Part shown: positions 1-9,212 of the stretch, piece after piece
How the letters are laid out: every line of letters begins with the position of its first letter
Numbering within the stretch: position 1 is the first letter of the stretch
Source of the DNA: Lysinibacillus sp. G4S2
GTDB taxonomy: Bacteria > Bacillota > Bacilli > Bacillales_A > Planococcaceae
Assembly (NCBI RefSeq): GCF_030348505.1
Contig: NZ_JAUCFJ010000002.1
Location: 748,001-812,000 of the forward strand
DNA length: 64,000 bases
Direction of reading: 5' to 3'
Notes under the pieces: model-generated
What the model was told of the DNA's origin: nothing
What the model saw: the letters and a program-made list of their open reading frames with translations, nothing else
Databases searched by the model: none
Position numbers and translations under genes: made by a program

Positions 1-182
1 TCCTCCTGCATCCAGTGCGAGTGTCTATCCGCTCAAAGGGGTGAAGTCAGGTGAAGTCGTACTCAAGGAGTTGAGGCGGGGTTCTTTAAAAAATGGCTAT
101 GGCTAGGACGACGAATCCATGTAGGTTGTATGTGTCGATTATGTGTGCGTAATTGCTAGGGGTTCATGCATAATTCTTTCAT

Positions 183-212
183 TTGCAATAATGATGAGGT
201 TATCTGTATAAT
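183..212 (+). promoter_or_regulatory. Putative sigma-A promoter of an RNA gene
   Basis: TTGCAA at 183-188 and TATAAT at 207-212 are separated by 18 bp, close to the sigma-A consensus. Transcription would begin near 219 and run into the structured region that ends at the terminator at 510-541. Confidence 0.5.
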
Positions 213-218
213 TTAGGA

Positions 219-541
219 ACTGTTAAACAGATAATGTGCATACTGTATAGTGGGAGCCTAAGGGCATTAAAAAGAGGGAACAAGACGATGGAACGTTTGA
301 AGTCTTTTCGGAAGAGGTTCGATAGAAAACCTGCGAGGCCGAAGGGATGGCAGCGGGTTCATAGTAGTGTGGATAGCTAGCCGTTTGGACTTGTATGGTA
401 ACATACGAGAAGGGTAAAACTAGCAGGAGCGAAGGAACCCAGTCAGTAGTAGTTCTATAAGAAACTTATTTCCCCAAAAATTTGTTTCTTTCAATATGGT
501 ATTTTATCTGAGGCAATCATGTATGTGATTGCCTCTTTTTT
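219..541 (+). ncRNA. Candidate structured RNA of unknown family
   Basis: A transcript of about 320 nt is bounded by a good promoter (183-212) and a perfect intrinsic terminator (510-541). Inside, 390-397 and 402-409 form an 8-bp helix capped by a GUAA tetraloop. This is nested within GCTAG (376-380) paired with CTAGC (420-424). The block is clearly richer in G and C than the flanking DNA. It contains one small reading frame, 288-380, encoding a 30-residue Arg/Lys-rich peptide behind a weak GAGGG site. I compared it from memory with RNase P RNA, 6S, SRP RNA and tmRNA and saw no match. It could be a small RNA, a leader with a short peptide, or part of a decayed group II intron, since a domain V remnant lies 330 bp downstream. 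Confidence 0.35.
510..541 (+). terminator. Intrinsic terminator
   Basis: Perfect 10-bp inverted repeat (GAGGCAATCA / TGATTGCCTC) with a 6-nt loop, followed by a run of T. Confidence 0.85.
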
Positions 542-865
542 AATAAATATAGGAACCGCTTTACCCTTTATACTAGTAGTCAGGTTAGAAAGAAGAGTTA
601 CTTGATGTAGTCTTGGTTAGAAAGGCCCTTCTTTTTAGTTATTTGTTATTGGCAATTTCTTTTATAGCGGAATATCTAAGATAAATGTAAATATTTATAA
701 AAATTATTGAATTCTATTAGATTTTATTTAATTTCCTATAAAAGTTTCTATTTTTCTATTATTACATTTAATTTACACAATATAGATACTATTAAAATAG
801 TGCATTAACAATAATATGTTTACATATATATGTAGTGGGGAAATAGGTTTTTAATATTACGATTA
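542..865. other. AT-rich gap without a recognised gene
   Basis: About 320 bp of very AT-rich sequence between the terminator and the group II intron remnant. I see no credible reading frame, RNA gene or strong promoter. Confidence 0.5.
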
Positions 866-910
866 TTGATGGCACGCCGTATGCGATGAAAGTCGCCTGT
901 ACGGTGTATG
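866..910 (+). other. Group II intron domain V remnant
   Basis: The segment holds the hairpin core GCGATGAAAGTCGC with a GAAA tetraloop. It is flanked by GCCGTAT on the left and TGTACGG on the right, giving the usual two-base bulge and lower stem of bacterial group II intron domain V. The first base of the normal AGC triad is changed (CGC). No reverse transcriptase frame and no clear domain VI are visible, so this is a decayed or ORF-less intron. It lies some 60 bp before the first recognisable nucleotidase codons, the distance expected of an intron 3' end. Confidence 0.6.
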
Positions 911-972
911 CCCAAACCGAAAGCCTAGATAGAGAGATGGTATAAGGTGGGAATAGCGAAGGTAAGTTTACT

Positions 973-2793
973 TTGTCGTTAATGCATTCAAACGACACAC
1001 ATGCGAATTTAAACAATATTGCTAGAAAGGTGACGGCAGTTAAGGAGGTTAGAGCTAAAAAACCTAATTCATTACTTTTGGATGCTGGCGATGTCTTCTC
1101 TGGAACTTTATATTTCAATGAATTTAAGGGACAGGCTGATTTGGCGTTTATGAATTTAATGGGTTATGACGTGATGACATTCGGAAACCATGAATTTGAT
1201 TTAGGCTCGACACCAGAAGGACATCAAGCCTTAGTTGATTTTATTAAGGGAGCAAAATTCCCGTTTGTTTCTTCAAATGTTGATTTTTCTAGGGATGCGA
1301 AATTTACTGGTTTGTTTACAGACCTCATTTCAAGTGATCCTAAAAACGGAAAAATCTACAACGGTATTATTAAAGAAATTAATGGTGAAAAAGTTGGGAT
1401 CTTTGGTTTAACTACTGGAGAAACAAAAGATATTTCTTCGCCAGGCAGTGTTGCATTCGAAAACTATATTGAGGAAGCAAATAAAGCAGTAAAAGCCTTT
1501 GAAGATAAAGGCGTCAATAAAATAATAGCTTTAACGCATATTGGATATGATGACAACCCTGCATATGATAATGATCTTACCTTAGCAAAATCTGTAGAAG
1601 GTATCGATGTTATTGTAGGTGGGCATAGTCATACTCAGCTAGATAAACCAACCGTTGTAAATAAAAATACGACTGGACAAGCAAAAGCTCCAACGGTAAT
1701 TGTACAAGCATATCAATACAATGATTATTTAGGTACTTTAGATGTTACCTTTGACCCAAAAGGTGTTGTCGTTAATCATAATGGTGCTTTATTAAAAGTA
1801 GCTGATTATACTGAGGATGCACAAGCAGTAGAACTGTTAAAGCCTTATAAGGCGAAAGTAGAAGAAGTTTCAAAGAAAGAGATCGGTGCAGAAGCTTTAG
1901 TAGCGTTAGAGAGTCCACGTACTGGTGGAGATAATACAAAACCAAGTGTTCGTAAAAATGAAACACCTTTAGGCAATGTTATTACAGATGGCATGCTTGA
2001 AAAAGCACGAAAATATAATAAAGACGTTATTATGGCTCTTCAAAATGGTGGAGGTATTCGTGCTGGAATTGATCAAGGACCTATTACAGTTGGTGAAGTA
2101 ATAACAGTACTTCCATTCGGGAATACTTTAGCGACAATGGAAGTAACCGGAAAAGAGTTGAAAGAAGCATTTGAAGTTAGTGTTGGACAATATCCTGCTG
2201 AAAATGGCGGATTCCTACATGTTTCTGGTGCAAAGGTAGAGTTCGATTCTTCTAAGGCAAAAGGTCAACGTATTGTAAAAATTTCATATAAAGATAAACA
2301 CGGGAACTATGTAGACATCAAAGATAATGAAACTTATACAATAGCAACAAATGCATTTACTGCAAAAGGTGGAGATGGCTTTGATGTCTTTAAAAAGGCA
2401 TACGAGGAAGGGCGAGTGACAGACTTAGGCTTGTCTGACTGGGAGAACCTTGCTGAACAACTTAAGTCCTTAGGCAAAGTCGATCCAAAAACTGAAGGAA
2501 GAATTGTAGATGTTGCTAATAGTCAAGTACCTGATAAAACTATCCCTGAATTAGATTTCTCTGGTACAGCTGGTAAATCTAAAGTTTATGAAGGAAATGT
2601 AACAGTAGATATTAAAAATATTTCTTTATTAGAAAATGCGGTAGTGAAAGGAAATTTAATTATAACAGGTACTGTAAAGGATGAATTATCTTTTAAAAAC
2701 GTACAAGTAGAAGGGAATCTAGATCTTTCAAAAACAGATACTACAAAAGTTAACTTTGATGGAATCACAGTTAAAGGAGAAACAATTCTATAA
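973..2793 (+). CDS. 5'-nucleotidase / UDP-sugar hydrolase family protein, 5'-truncated
   Basis: The protein belongs to the two-domain 5'-nucleotidase family, which removes phosphate from extracellular nucleotides. Metallophosphatase motifs follow in order: SNDTHAN near residue 8, DAGD near 38, GNHEFD near 71, THIGYD near 185 and GGHSHT near 215. The C-terminal nucleotidase domain (about 310-480) has NGGGIRAGI and NAFTAKGGDGFD. A beta-rich tail of unknown role follows. The family is normally secreted, yet no signal peptide or anchor is present: homology starts with the first beta strand and an in-frame stop lies at 943. The only nearby starts are TTG 973 and ATG 982, without a convincing ribosome site. 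The 5' end was probably lost or separated by the group II intron insertion just upstream. It may be a pseudogene, or a spliced gene whose first exon lies outside the window. Confidence 0.8.
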   Translation: MSLMHSNDTHANLNNIARKVTAVKEVRAKKPNSLLLDAGDVFSGTLYFNEFKGQADLAFMNLMGYDVMTFGNHEFDLGSTPEGHQALVDFIKGAKFPFVSSNVDFSRDAKFTGLFTDLISSDPKNGKIYNGIIKEINGEKVGIFGLTTGETKDISSPGSVAFENYIEEANKAVKAFEDKGVNKIIALTHIGYDDNPAYDNDLTLAKSVEGIDVIVGGHSHTQLDKPTVVNKNTTGQAKAPTVIVQAYQYNDYLGTLDVTFDPKGVVVNHNGALLKVADYTEDAQAVELLKPYKAKVEEVSKKEIGAEALVALESPRTGGDNTKPSVRKNETPLGNVITDGMLEKARKYNKDVIMALQNGGGIRAGIDQGPITVGEVITVLPFGNTLATMEVTGKELKEAFEVSVGQYPAENGGFLHVSGAKVEFDSSKAKGQRIVKISYKDKHGNYVDIKDNETYTIATNAFTAKGGDGFDVFKKAYEEGRVTDLGLSDWENLAEQLKSLGKVDPKTEGRIVDVANSQVPDKTIPELDFSGTAGKSKVYEGNVTVDIKNISLLENAVVKGNLIITGTVKDELSFKNVQVEGNLDLSKTDTTKVNFDGITVKGETIL

Positions 2794-2799
2794 TATTTT

Positions 2800-2840
2800 T
2801 GCAAAGTCTTCTCTTAGTAGAGGGAAGGCTTTGCATTTTA
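2800..2840 (+). terminator. Intrinsic terminator after the nucleotidase gene
   Basis: A 12-bp stem (2800-2811 with 2824-2835, one G-U pair) is followed by TTTTA. Confidence 0.75.
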
Positions 2841-2879
2841 TAAACTAACTTTCCTAAATTTGAAAGGGGAATTGACTGG

Positions 2880-5800
2880 ATGTCGAAGAAGAATTGGAAA
2901 AAGCCGATAAATGCATTTTTAGCAACAACCCTAGTTGCAAGTGTTGTCGCACCAGCAGCACCACTTACAGTTAAGGCCGAAGCATTAGCAAATGATTTAA
3001 TCATTTCAGAGTATATTGAAGGTAGTTCCTATAATAAAGCAATTGAAATATATAATGGTACAGGTGCCGCGGTTGATTTAAGTAATTATACTTTAGAGCT
3101 TCATACGAACGGAGCTGCTGACGCGGATAAAAAAGTGAGTCTGACAGGGATTTTAGAAAACGGAGCTACGTATGTTATACACCATAAAGATGCAGACCCA
3201 AACATTAAAGCTAAAGGAAATCTAGTAGACTCAAATGTTATTAATTTCAATGGTGATGATCCAATCGTATTAAGGAAATCTGGGGAAGTTGTTGACTCTA
3301 TTGGACAAGCCGGTGTAAAAATAAAATTTGCTGAAAATGTAACTTTAGTAAGAAAGAGTTCAGTCTTGTCGGGTGATAAAAATATTAATGATCCATTTAA
3401 CTCGGCTTTGGAATGGAATTCTTCTTCAGTTGATGATTTTTCTAATTTAGGGCAACACGCAATGGACAATTCAGGTGAACCTGTTGATCCTGTTGATCCT
3501 GTTGACCCGGAAACACCGGCAATCCTCTCAATTGGAGATGCTAGAACTAAAGGTGTGGGTGAAACTGTAACCATTAAAGGTAAAGTAGCGGCAGGCTTGA
3601 AAAATACGTTCTCTGTCCAAGATGATACAGGTGGTATTGCTGTACGACCTACTAGTCTCCCTTTGTCTGTCGGAGATGAGGTTACTTTAAAAGGTAAATT
3701 AGTTGACTATCACGGATTATTACAATTAGATGGGGCTACAATCGTTGGAAAAGTTGAAAATGCCGGAGCACCATCTCCAAAGGTAGTAACTGGTGCTCAA
3801 GTAACGGAAGATAACGAGTCACAGTTAGTAACCGTAAAAAATGTTACGCTTTCAGATGCTCAGCAAGGGACTGGATGGACGAACTATACTGCAAATGACG
3901 GAACGAATTTCCTCGTACGTGATGAAACAAATTCACTTGGATTAACTGCCGGTACATCCTATGAATCTATCACTGGTATTGTCCAACAGTATGATAAAGA
4001 CTATCAAGTGATCCCACGCTCAAAAGCAGACATAGTTGTGGATAGCTCAGCATTAAAACCTGCTATCGCATCTCCTGGAAGTGGAACGTTTACTGGGAAA
4101 ACAGCAGTTACGTTGACAACACCGACTGCAGATGCAGAAATTTATTACACATTAGATGGCACTGAGCCAACTGATAAAAGTTCTAAATATGAGACGCCAA
4201 TAGAAATCAATAAAAATACTATATTAAAGGCAATTGTTAAGGATAAAAATGGTACGTTTAGTGAAGTAACTACGTTTGATTATGTCATTGCCGATAAATT
4301 ACAAATTCATGATATCCAAGGAGCCGATCATAATTCCCCATTCAATGGTAAAACTGTTGAGGGCATTGAAGGAATTGTAACGTATTCATTCTCATTAAAT
4401 AACAATTGGTATTATAACATTCAAACACCTGATGATTTAGCTGATAAAAATCCGAATACTTCTGAAGGGATTTTACTATACAGTGGTAAAAACCCTTGGC
4501 CAGTTCAAGTTGGGGACTTAGTATCTGTTAAAGGGCAAGTAAATGAATTTGCCTATGATGGTTATAATGACAGACAGCAGACAGATTTGAAAACAACACA
4601 AATCAATGTACGTAACGATCAAGGCGGAAAAGTAGAAGTAGTTAAAAATAGTGTTGCGCTACCGAAACCAATTAAACTTGATAAATTAAAAATGTCCTTA
4701 AGCAGCATTGACAGTGATCAGCTTCAAACATTTAATCCAACGATTGATGCTATAGATTTCTGGGAAAGCATTGAAGGTATGCGGGTGGAAGTAGAGGACG
4801 TAAAAGCGGTAGCACCACAGGAGCATGGAGATCTGGTGACAGTACTTGATAGTGCACCAACAAATACAATTCACGGTGGCGTATTGTACGAGAAAGGAAA
4901 TGCCAATCCAAACAGAATTCAATTCCGATTAGAACCGAATGCAGCTGCACGAGATTTTGAAGTTGCTACAGGTGATAAATTTAAAGGACCTATTACGGGA
5001 ATCGTAGGCTATTCCTATCAAAACTTTAAAATCTATGCTTCTTTAGATGAAATGAAAGCCGCCCATCAAAAGGGTACTGTATCACCTGAGAAAACAAAAA
5101 TTGTAAAAGCCGATGATAAGTTAACAATTGCCTCTTACAATTTAGAAAACTTCTCTAATAACAAAAGTTCTACTACTGATGATAAAGCGAAAAAGCTAGC
5201 ACGAGCAATTGGCATTGACATGGGAAGTCCAGACATTGTTGGGGTAACAGAGGTGCAAGATAACAACGGCGCTTCTCCTGGTGATTCAAAAGCAGATCAA
5301 AGTTATCAAAGACTAATTGACGCGATCAAAGCTGCAAGTGGTGTTGAATATAAGTATGTTAATATTGATCCTATCAACAATCAAGACGGTGGAGCACCAG
5401 ATGCGAATATTCGTGTTGGCTTCCTGTATAATCCAGAGCGAGTGAAGTTGAAGGAAGGTATTCCAGCAGGAGATGCTACAACAGCTGTAGGTTATAAAGA
5501 TGGGAAATTAACACTGAACCCTGGCCGTATTGATCCAACAAACGAAGCGTTTACTAGCAGTCGTAAACCTTTAGCGGCACAATTTGAATTCCAAGGTGAA
5601 GATGTAGTAGTGATCGCTAACCATTGGAATTCTAAAAATGGAGATACGCCATTATTTGGTTCTAAGCAACCACCTGAATACGGAAGTGAAGGGCAACGTA
5701 AAAAAATTGCACAAATTGTTAATAATTTTGTTAGTGATATTAAAGCAAAAAATCCAGATGCAAACATTGTTTCTTTAGGCGATTTTAACGACTATCAATT

Positions 5801-7370
5801 TGCGGATGCTTTAAAAATTCATGAAGGTCAAGTAATGACTAATATGATTAATAAAGTGGAAGAGTCTGATCGTTACACATACGTATTTCAAGGGAATTCA
5901 CAAGTATTAGATCATATTTTAGTATCGAATAATTTAGCAGACAAAACAGTTGTTGATATTCTTCATATCAATGCTGATTTTACGGACATGGCTGGTCGTG
6001 CAAGTGACCACGATCCTGTAATGGTTCAAATGGATGTTAAGAAAGGTTCAAGTGTTGAACCGATTCAGCCTGACATAGTATATGACTTTAAGAACTACAA
6101 AACAAACAAATTGACAATCAATAAACCAAGCGTGGCAGTGCATTTAGATGCTCAATCTGTTATTCCAAAAGGTGTATTTCTTAAAGGTAGATATGCAGAA
6201 CTACATGGAGACGGCTTTAAGACGACTGATGTTATCCTTAGTCCAGTGAAAGCAGGGATGATTGTCGACCTTAAAGGCAATAGCGTGAAAACACTCACAA
6301 TTGAAGGTCCAAATGTCAGTGAAATAAGAGGCGCTGAAAATTTAGATATACAATCGATAATATATAAAAAGGGTGCAGCTCCTGAGCAAATTAAATTTAC
6401 AAATTCGAAGGGGGATCCTATTACGGATCCTTCTTTGCCTGCTGAAAATAATGCACCTATAATTAAAAAACCTATAGCAAACAAAACTGTAGCTGTCGGT
6501 GAGGCAATTAACATTGATTTAACAGAGCATTTCTCAGACCCTGATGGTGACAAGCTTTCATTTACAGCTACAAAAGGAACTGTAAATGGCAAGGTACTAA
6601 CTCTTAATTTAGAAGAGGGTAGCCATATTGTAGGCGTTACAGCATCTGATGGTAAAAAAAATGTTACAACAAATTTCAGTGTCACAGTTGTTGCCAATGA
6701 TTATTATACAGGTGCATATAACAAAGAGGGGGAAGCATTAAAAAAGGCGCTTCATGATATCATTTCTGAACAAAAGGTACTTTCTTATGATGAAGTTTGG
6801 AATGCATTAAAGTATACAGATGAAGATCCTAATAACCTAAATAATGTCATCTTATTTTACTCTGGAAAATCAAGTTCAAAAGCAAATAGCGGCGGCAATG
6901 TAGGAAACTGGAACCGAGAGCATACATGGGCAAAATCACACGGTAACTTTGGAACAAGCAATGGACCAGGAACGGATATCCATCACTTACGTGCAACCGA
7001 TGTACAAGTAAATAGCTCAAGAGGAAATTTAGATTTCGACAATGGCGGCAGCCCAGTAGCAGGCTGCAACGGTTGTCTTAAAGATTCAGATTCATTCGAA
7101 CCACCTAATCGCGTAAAAGGTGATGTCGCACGAATTCTATTTTATATGGCAACTCGTTATGAGGATGGAGATAAGGTTGACCTAGAATTAAATGACAAAG
7201 TCAATAATGGAACAGCCCCTTATCACGGCAAACTTTCTGTTCTTTTACAATGGCACGAGCAAGATCCTGTAGACGAATATGAAAAACAAAGAAATGAGAA
7301 AATCTACGAAATCCAAGGTAATCGCAACCCATTTATCGACCATCCTGAATGGGTAGAAAAGATATGGTAA
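2880..7370 (+). CDS. Giant secreted dual-nuclease protein (LTD, OB folds, EEP, endonuclease I)
   Basis: A 1496-residue exported protein with a signal peptide (about 1-35) and a ribosome site AAAGGGGA. Domains in order: lamin-tail domain (36-160), OB-fold of the YhcR/ExeM nuclease type (about 215-395), chitobiase-type C-terminal Ig-like domain (395-470), and a second OB region (about 475-720). Next is an endonuclease/exonuclease/phosphatase domain (746-1052) with SYNLENF, ANHWNSK, LGDFNDY and ASDHDPV. An Ig/cadherin-like module follows (about 1195-1275), then an endonuclease I domain (1275-1496) with NREHTW and DIHHLRA. It should degrade extracellular DNA and probably RNA. Together with the nucleotidase just upstream this suggests nucleic acid scavenging for phosphate and nucleosides. 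No SLH, LPXTG or other anchor was seen, so it may be released or held through its own modules. Having both an EEP and an endonuclease I domain in one chain is unusual. Confidence 0.88.
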   Translation: MSKKNWKKPINAFLATTLVASVVAPAAPLTVKAEALANDLIISEYIEGSSYNKAIEIYNGTGAAVDLSNYTLELHTNGAADADKKVSLTGILENGATYVIHHKDADPNIKAKGNLVDSNVINFNGDDPIVLRKSGEVVDSIGQAGVKIKFAENVTLVRKSSVLSGDKNINDPFNSALEWNSSSVDDFSNLGQHAMDNSGEPVDPVDPVDPETPAILSIGDARTKGVGETVTIKGKVAAGLKNTFSVQDDTGGIAVRPTSLPLSVGDEVTLKGKLVDYHGLLQLDGATIVGKVENAGAPSPKVVTGAQVTEDNESQLVTVKNVTLSDAQQGTGWTNYTANDGTNFLVRDETNSLGLTAGTSYESITGIVQQYDKDYQVIPRSKADIVVDSSALKPAIASPGSGTFTGKTAVTLTTPTADAEIYYTLDGTEPTDKSSKYETPIEINKNTILKAIVKDKNGTFSEVTTFDYVIADKLQIHDIQGADHNSPFNGKTVEGIEGIVTYSFSLNNNWYYNIQTPDDLADKNPNTSEGILLYSGKNPWPVQVGDLVSVKGQVNEFAYDGYNDRQQTDLKTTQINVRNDQGGKVEVVKNSVALPKPIKLDKLKMSLSSIDSDQLQTFNPTIDAIDFWESIEGMRVEVEDVKAVAPQEHGDLVTVLDSAPTNTIHGGVLYEKGNANPNRIQFRLEPNAAARDFEVATGDKFKGPITGIVGYSYQNFKIYASLDEMKAAHQKGTVSPEKTKIVKADDKLTIASYNLENFSNNKSSTTDDKAKKLARAIGIDMGSPDIVGVTEVQDNNGASPGDSKADQSYQRLIDAIKAASGVEYKYVNIDPINNQDGGAPDANIRVGFLYNPERVKLKEGIPAGDATTAVGYKDGKLTLNPGRIDPTNEAFTSSRKPLAAQFEFQGEDVVVIANHWNSKNGDTPLFGSKQPPEYGSEGQRKKIAQIVNNFVSDIKAKNPDANIVSLGDFNDYQFADALKIHEGQVMTNMINKVEESDRYTYVFQGNSQVLDHILVSNNLADKTVVDILHINADFTDMAGRASDHDPVMVQMDVKKGSSVEPIQPDIVYDFKNYKTNKLTINKPSVAVHLDAQSVIPKGVFLKGRYAELHGDGFKTTDVILSPVKAGMIVDLKGNSVKTLTIEGPNVSEIRGAENLDIQSIIYKKGAAPEQIKFTNSKGDPITDPSLPAENNAPIIKKPIANKTVAVGEAINIDLTEHFSDPDGDKLSFTATKGTVNGKVLTLNLEEGSHIVGVTASDGKKNVTTNFSVTVVANDYYTGAYNKEGEALKKALHDIISEQKVLSYDEVWNALKYTDEDPNNLNNVILFYSGKSSSKANSGGNVGNWNREHTWAKSHGNFGTSNGPGTDIHHLRATDVQVNSSRGNLDFDNGGSPVAGCNGCLKDSDSFEPPNRVKGDVARILFYMATRYEDGDKVDLELNDKVNNGTAPYHGKLSVLLQWHEQDPVDEYEKQRNEKIYEIQGNRNPFIDHPEWVEKIW

Positions 7371-7379
7371 AATAAAAAG

Positions 7380-7419
7380 AAAACGCCCACTTCAGTCCTG
7401 AACCCGAAGTGGGCGTTTG
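7380..7419 (+). terminator. Intrinsic terminator after the nuclease gene
   Basis: A perfect 13-bp inverted repeat (7381-7393 with 7406-7418) ends in GTTTG; AAAA on the left arm would also allow termination from the other direction. Confidence 0.75.
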
Positions 7420-7544
7420 ACGTTTATTGTGCTCGTTTCAACTCAGGGTTTGAAATCTTCTCCATTTATTTCGTCTCTCTTCTATTTAAATGTATCTAAC
7501 TTTCCCCTATAGCATAGAAAATTAGATTGCTAGTATTGCCATTG

Positions 7545-7676
7545 ACTCAGCACCAAAAGTTGTGGATGACATTTGTAAGTTGATTGGCCTGGAACTGGTC
7601 GACTCCTTGGAGATTAACGGCTCATCGGACGCCCCCAGTCGGAATGGAAATCAACCACACGTTATGGTGATGAGCC
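7545..7676 (+). repeat. MITE-like dispersed repeat, copy 1
   Basis: The copy starts CACCAAAAGTTGTG and ends CACACGTTATGGTGATGAGCC minus its last base pair variants, so its ends form an imperfect inverted repeat. It carries the family's internal block GACTCCTTGG...GGCTCATCGGACGCC...GTCGGAATGGAAATCAACC. No coding capacity. Confidence 0.75.
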
Positions 7677-7746
7677 TTGCCTTTGCATTATTCGATAAAT
7701 TATGACATGCTTAAATGAGAGATAACTATATTTAGGAGAATGTTTT

Positions 7747-8751
7747 GTGATTAAAGAGTGGGATTTACTACGTGTGGTGGCGTGTTTATCTATTTTACTA
7801 TTACACACTTCTTCGTGGATTATTATGGAAGTTGGTGCGATACCAGAGCAGACATTTTATCTGTTTTTACGTATTGCGCTGTGTTATGCGACACCGACGT
7901 TTATTTTATTGTCTATATTAATTTTGGCGAATCGTTATCAGGATAAAATACCGAGTAACTTTTGGTCGAATCGAATTCAATATATTTTTTTACCTTATTT
8001 AATATGGGCTATGATTGATGCTTTACTTGTGGAGTTAATTTATAGCAAGGGCTTATTTTGGGAAAAATTTGTCCGCAATATCGTCTACAGTGAGTTTGTA
8101 GGCTGGTTTGTTTTGGTCATTATACAGCTATATGTAGTCTTTATGTTGTTGAAACGTTTTAAGTGGTCTATGGCTTGGTTTTTACCATTATGTATGCTGA
8201 TTACGCTTGTCCATCATTCAGTGATTTCATTGCCATATCCGATTTTTGAAGAGAATGAGTCAATGTTTCGTTTACTCTTTACTGGTTGGCTTGGGTATTT
8301 TGCCATTGCTTATGCGATGGGGGTGTATTATACACAGATTGCTGCGCTTGCGAAAAAGTATCGTTACGCAACGATTGTATTCTTCGTGCTATCTGTTGCC
8401 TTTTTATACATCCGTATGCTACTCGGTTATACAGAGACACATTCGAGACGCCTTGACTTAATGCCGCTTGTTATAAGTACTGCATTACTAGTAATTGCCT
8501 GGGGACAGTCAATACCTTATACGAAAACAGTTCGAGTGCTAAGTCAATATTCATTTATGATCTACCTCATTCATTGGGAGGTTCTGCGTCTATCGACAGA
8601 TTGGTTTATAGAGCACTTTGATCGTACACTAGTCCGAGTACCTTTGCTGATGCTGTGGACGTTAGTTGTTTGTATTACGCTGACGAAGTTGATTTCTTTA
8701 CTTCCATATAGCCAGTGGATAGTTGGAAAAATAAAAAAGCGTGCTACATAG
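7747..8751 (+). CDS. Membrane acyltransferase (acyltransferase 3 family)
   Basis: A 334-residue polytopic membrane protein with about ten hydrophobic segments. The N-terminus EWDLLRVVACLSILLLH carries the conserved Arg and His of the acyltransferase-3 (OafA/YrhL-like) family, which moves acyl groups, usually acetyl, onto sugars of surface polymers. Start is GTG 7747 behind TAGGAGAA. It stands alone between a MITE-like repeat and a terminator and converges on the MBOAT/DHHW pair. By context, wall polysaccharide modification is likely, but the acceptor cannot be read from sequence. Confidence 0.8.
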   Translation: MIKEWDLLRVVACLSILLLHTSSWIIMEVGAIPEQTFYLFLRIALCYATPTFILLSILILANRYQDKIPSNFWSNRIQYIFLPYLIWAMIDALLVELIYSKGLFWEKFVRNIVYSEFVGWFVLVIIQLYVVFMLLKRFKWSMAWFLPLCMLITLVHHSVISLPYPIFEENESMFRLLFTGWLGYFAIAYAMGVYYTQIAALAKKYRYATIVFFVLSVAFLYIRMLLGYTETHSRRLDLMPLVISTALLVIAWGQSIPYTKTVRVLSQYSFMIYLIHWEVLRLSTDWFIEHFDRTLVRVPLLMLWTLVVCITLTKLISLLPYSQWIVGKIKKRAT

Positions 8752-8755
8752 TAAA

Positions 8756-8796
8756 AGCAGTGATTTCTATTATTATAGAAATCACTGCTTTTTTTG
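8756..8796 (+). terminator. Intrinsic terminator after the acyltransferase
   Basis: A perfect 14-bp stem (8756-8769 with 8776-8789), 6-nt loop and T-run, five bases before repeat array 1. Confidence 0.88.
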
Positions 8797-8800
8797 AGTG

Positions 8801-9199
8801 CGCCGGAAAAATAGTTGGTTCCGCCGGTAAAGTAGTCGTTTCCGCCGGTAAAGAAGCGGATATCGCCGGTAAAAGTGGAATTGCGCCGGTAAAGAAGCGG
8901 ATTCCGCCGGTAAAAGTGAAAGTTGCGCCGGTAAAGAAGCGGATTCCGCCGGTAAAAGTGGAATTGCGCCGCTAAAGTAGTCAGTTCCGCCGGTAAAAGT
9001 GGAATTGCGCCGGTAAAGAAGCAGATTCCGCCGGTAAAAGTGAAAGTTGCGCCGCTAAAGTAGTCAGTTCCGCCGCTAAAAGTCGAAATATCGCCGCTAA
9101 CATAGTCAATTCCGCCGCTAAAAGTGAGATCTCCGCCGCCAACCAAGCGAATCCCGCCGCTAAAGGTTGAAACACCACCGCTAAAAAATGATATCTACA
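8801..9199 (+). repeat. Tandem array 1, core CGCCGGTAAAA / CGCCGCTAAAA
   Basis: About 19 units of 20-21 bp. Each has a fixed core (CGCCGGTAAAR, drifting to CGCCGCTAAAR at the right end) plus 9-10 variable bases. Two unit types, for example GAAGCGGATTC and GTGGAATTG tails, tend to alternate. The array fills the junction of two convergent genes. Long open frames across it on both strands are products of periodicity, not genes. Confidence 0.9.
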
Positions 9200-9212
9200 C
9201 TAAAAGCTCTCA

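Noticed and set aside
792-1118. Minus-strand frame of 108 codons
   Set aside because: It crosses the group II remnant and runs antisense to conserved nucleotidase motifs.
3101-3574. Antisense frames inside the giant nuclease, S-layer and other large genes (for example 6152-6697, 14035-14541)
   Set aside because: The sense strand has clear domains; antisense frames lack start signals and follow codon bias of the real gene.
8571-9178. Open frames of 191, 86 and 65 codons across array 1
   Set aside because: They arise from the 21-bp periodicity, lack ribosome sites and overlap the real acyltransferase gene.
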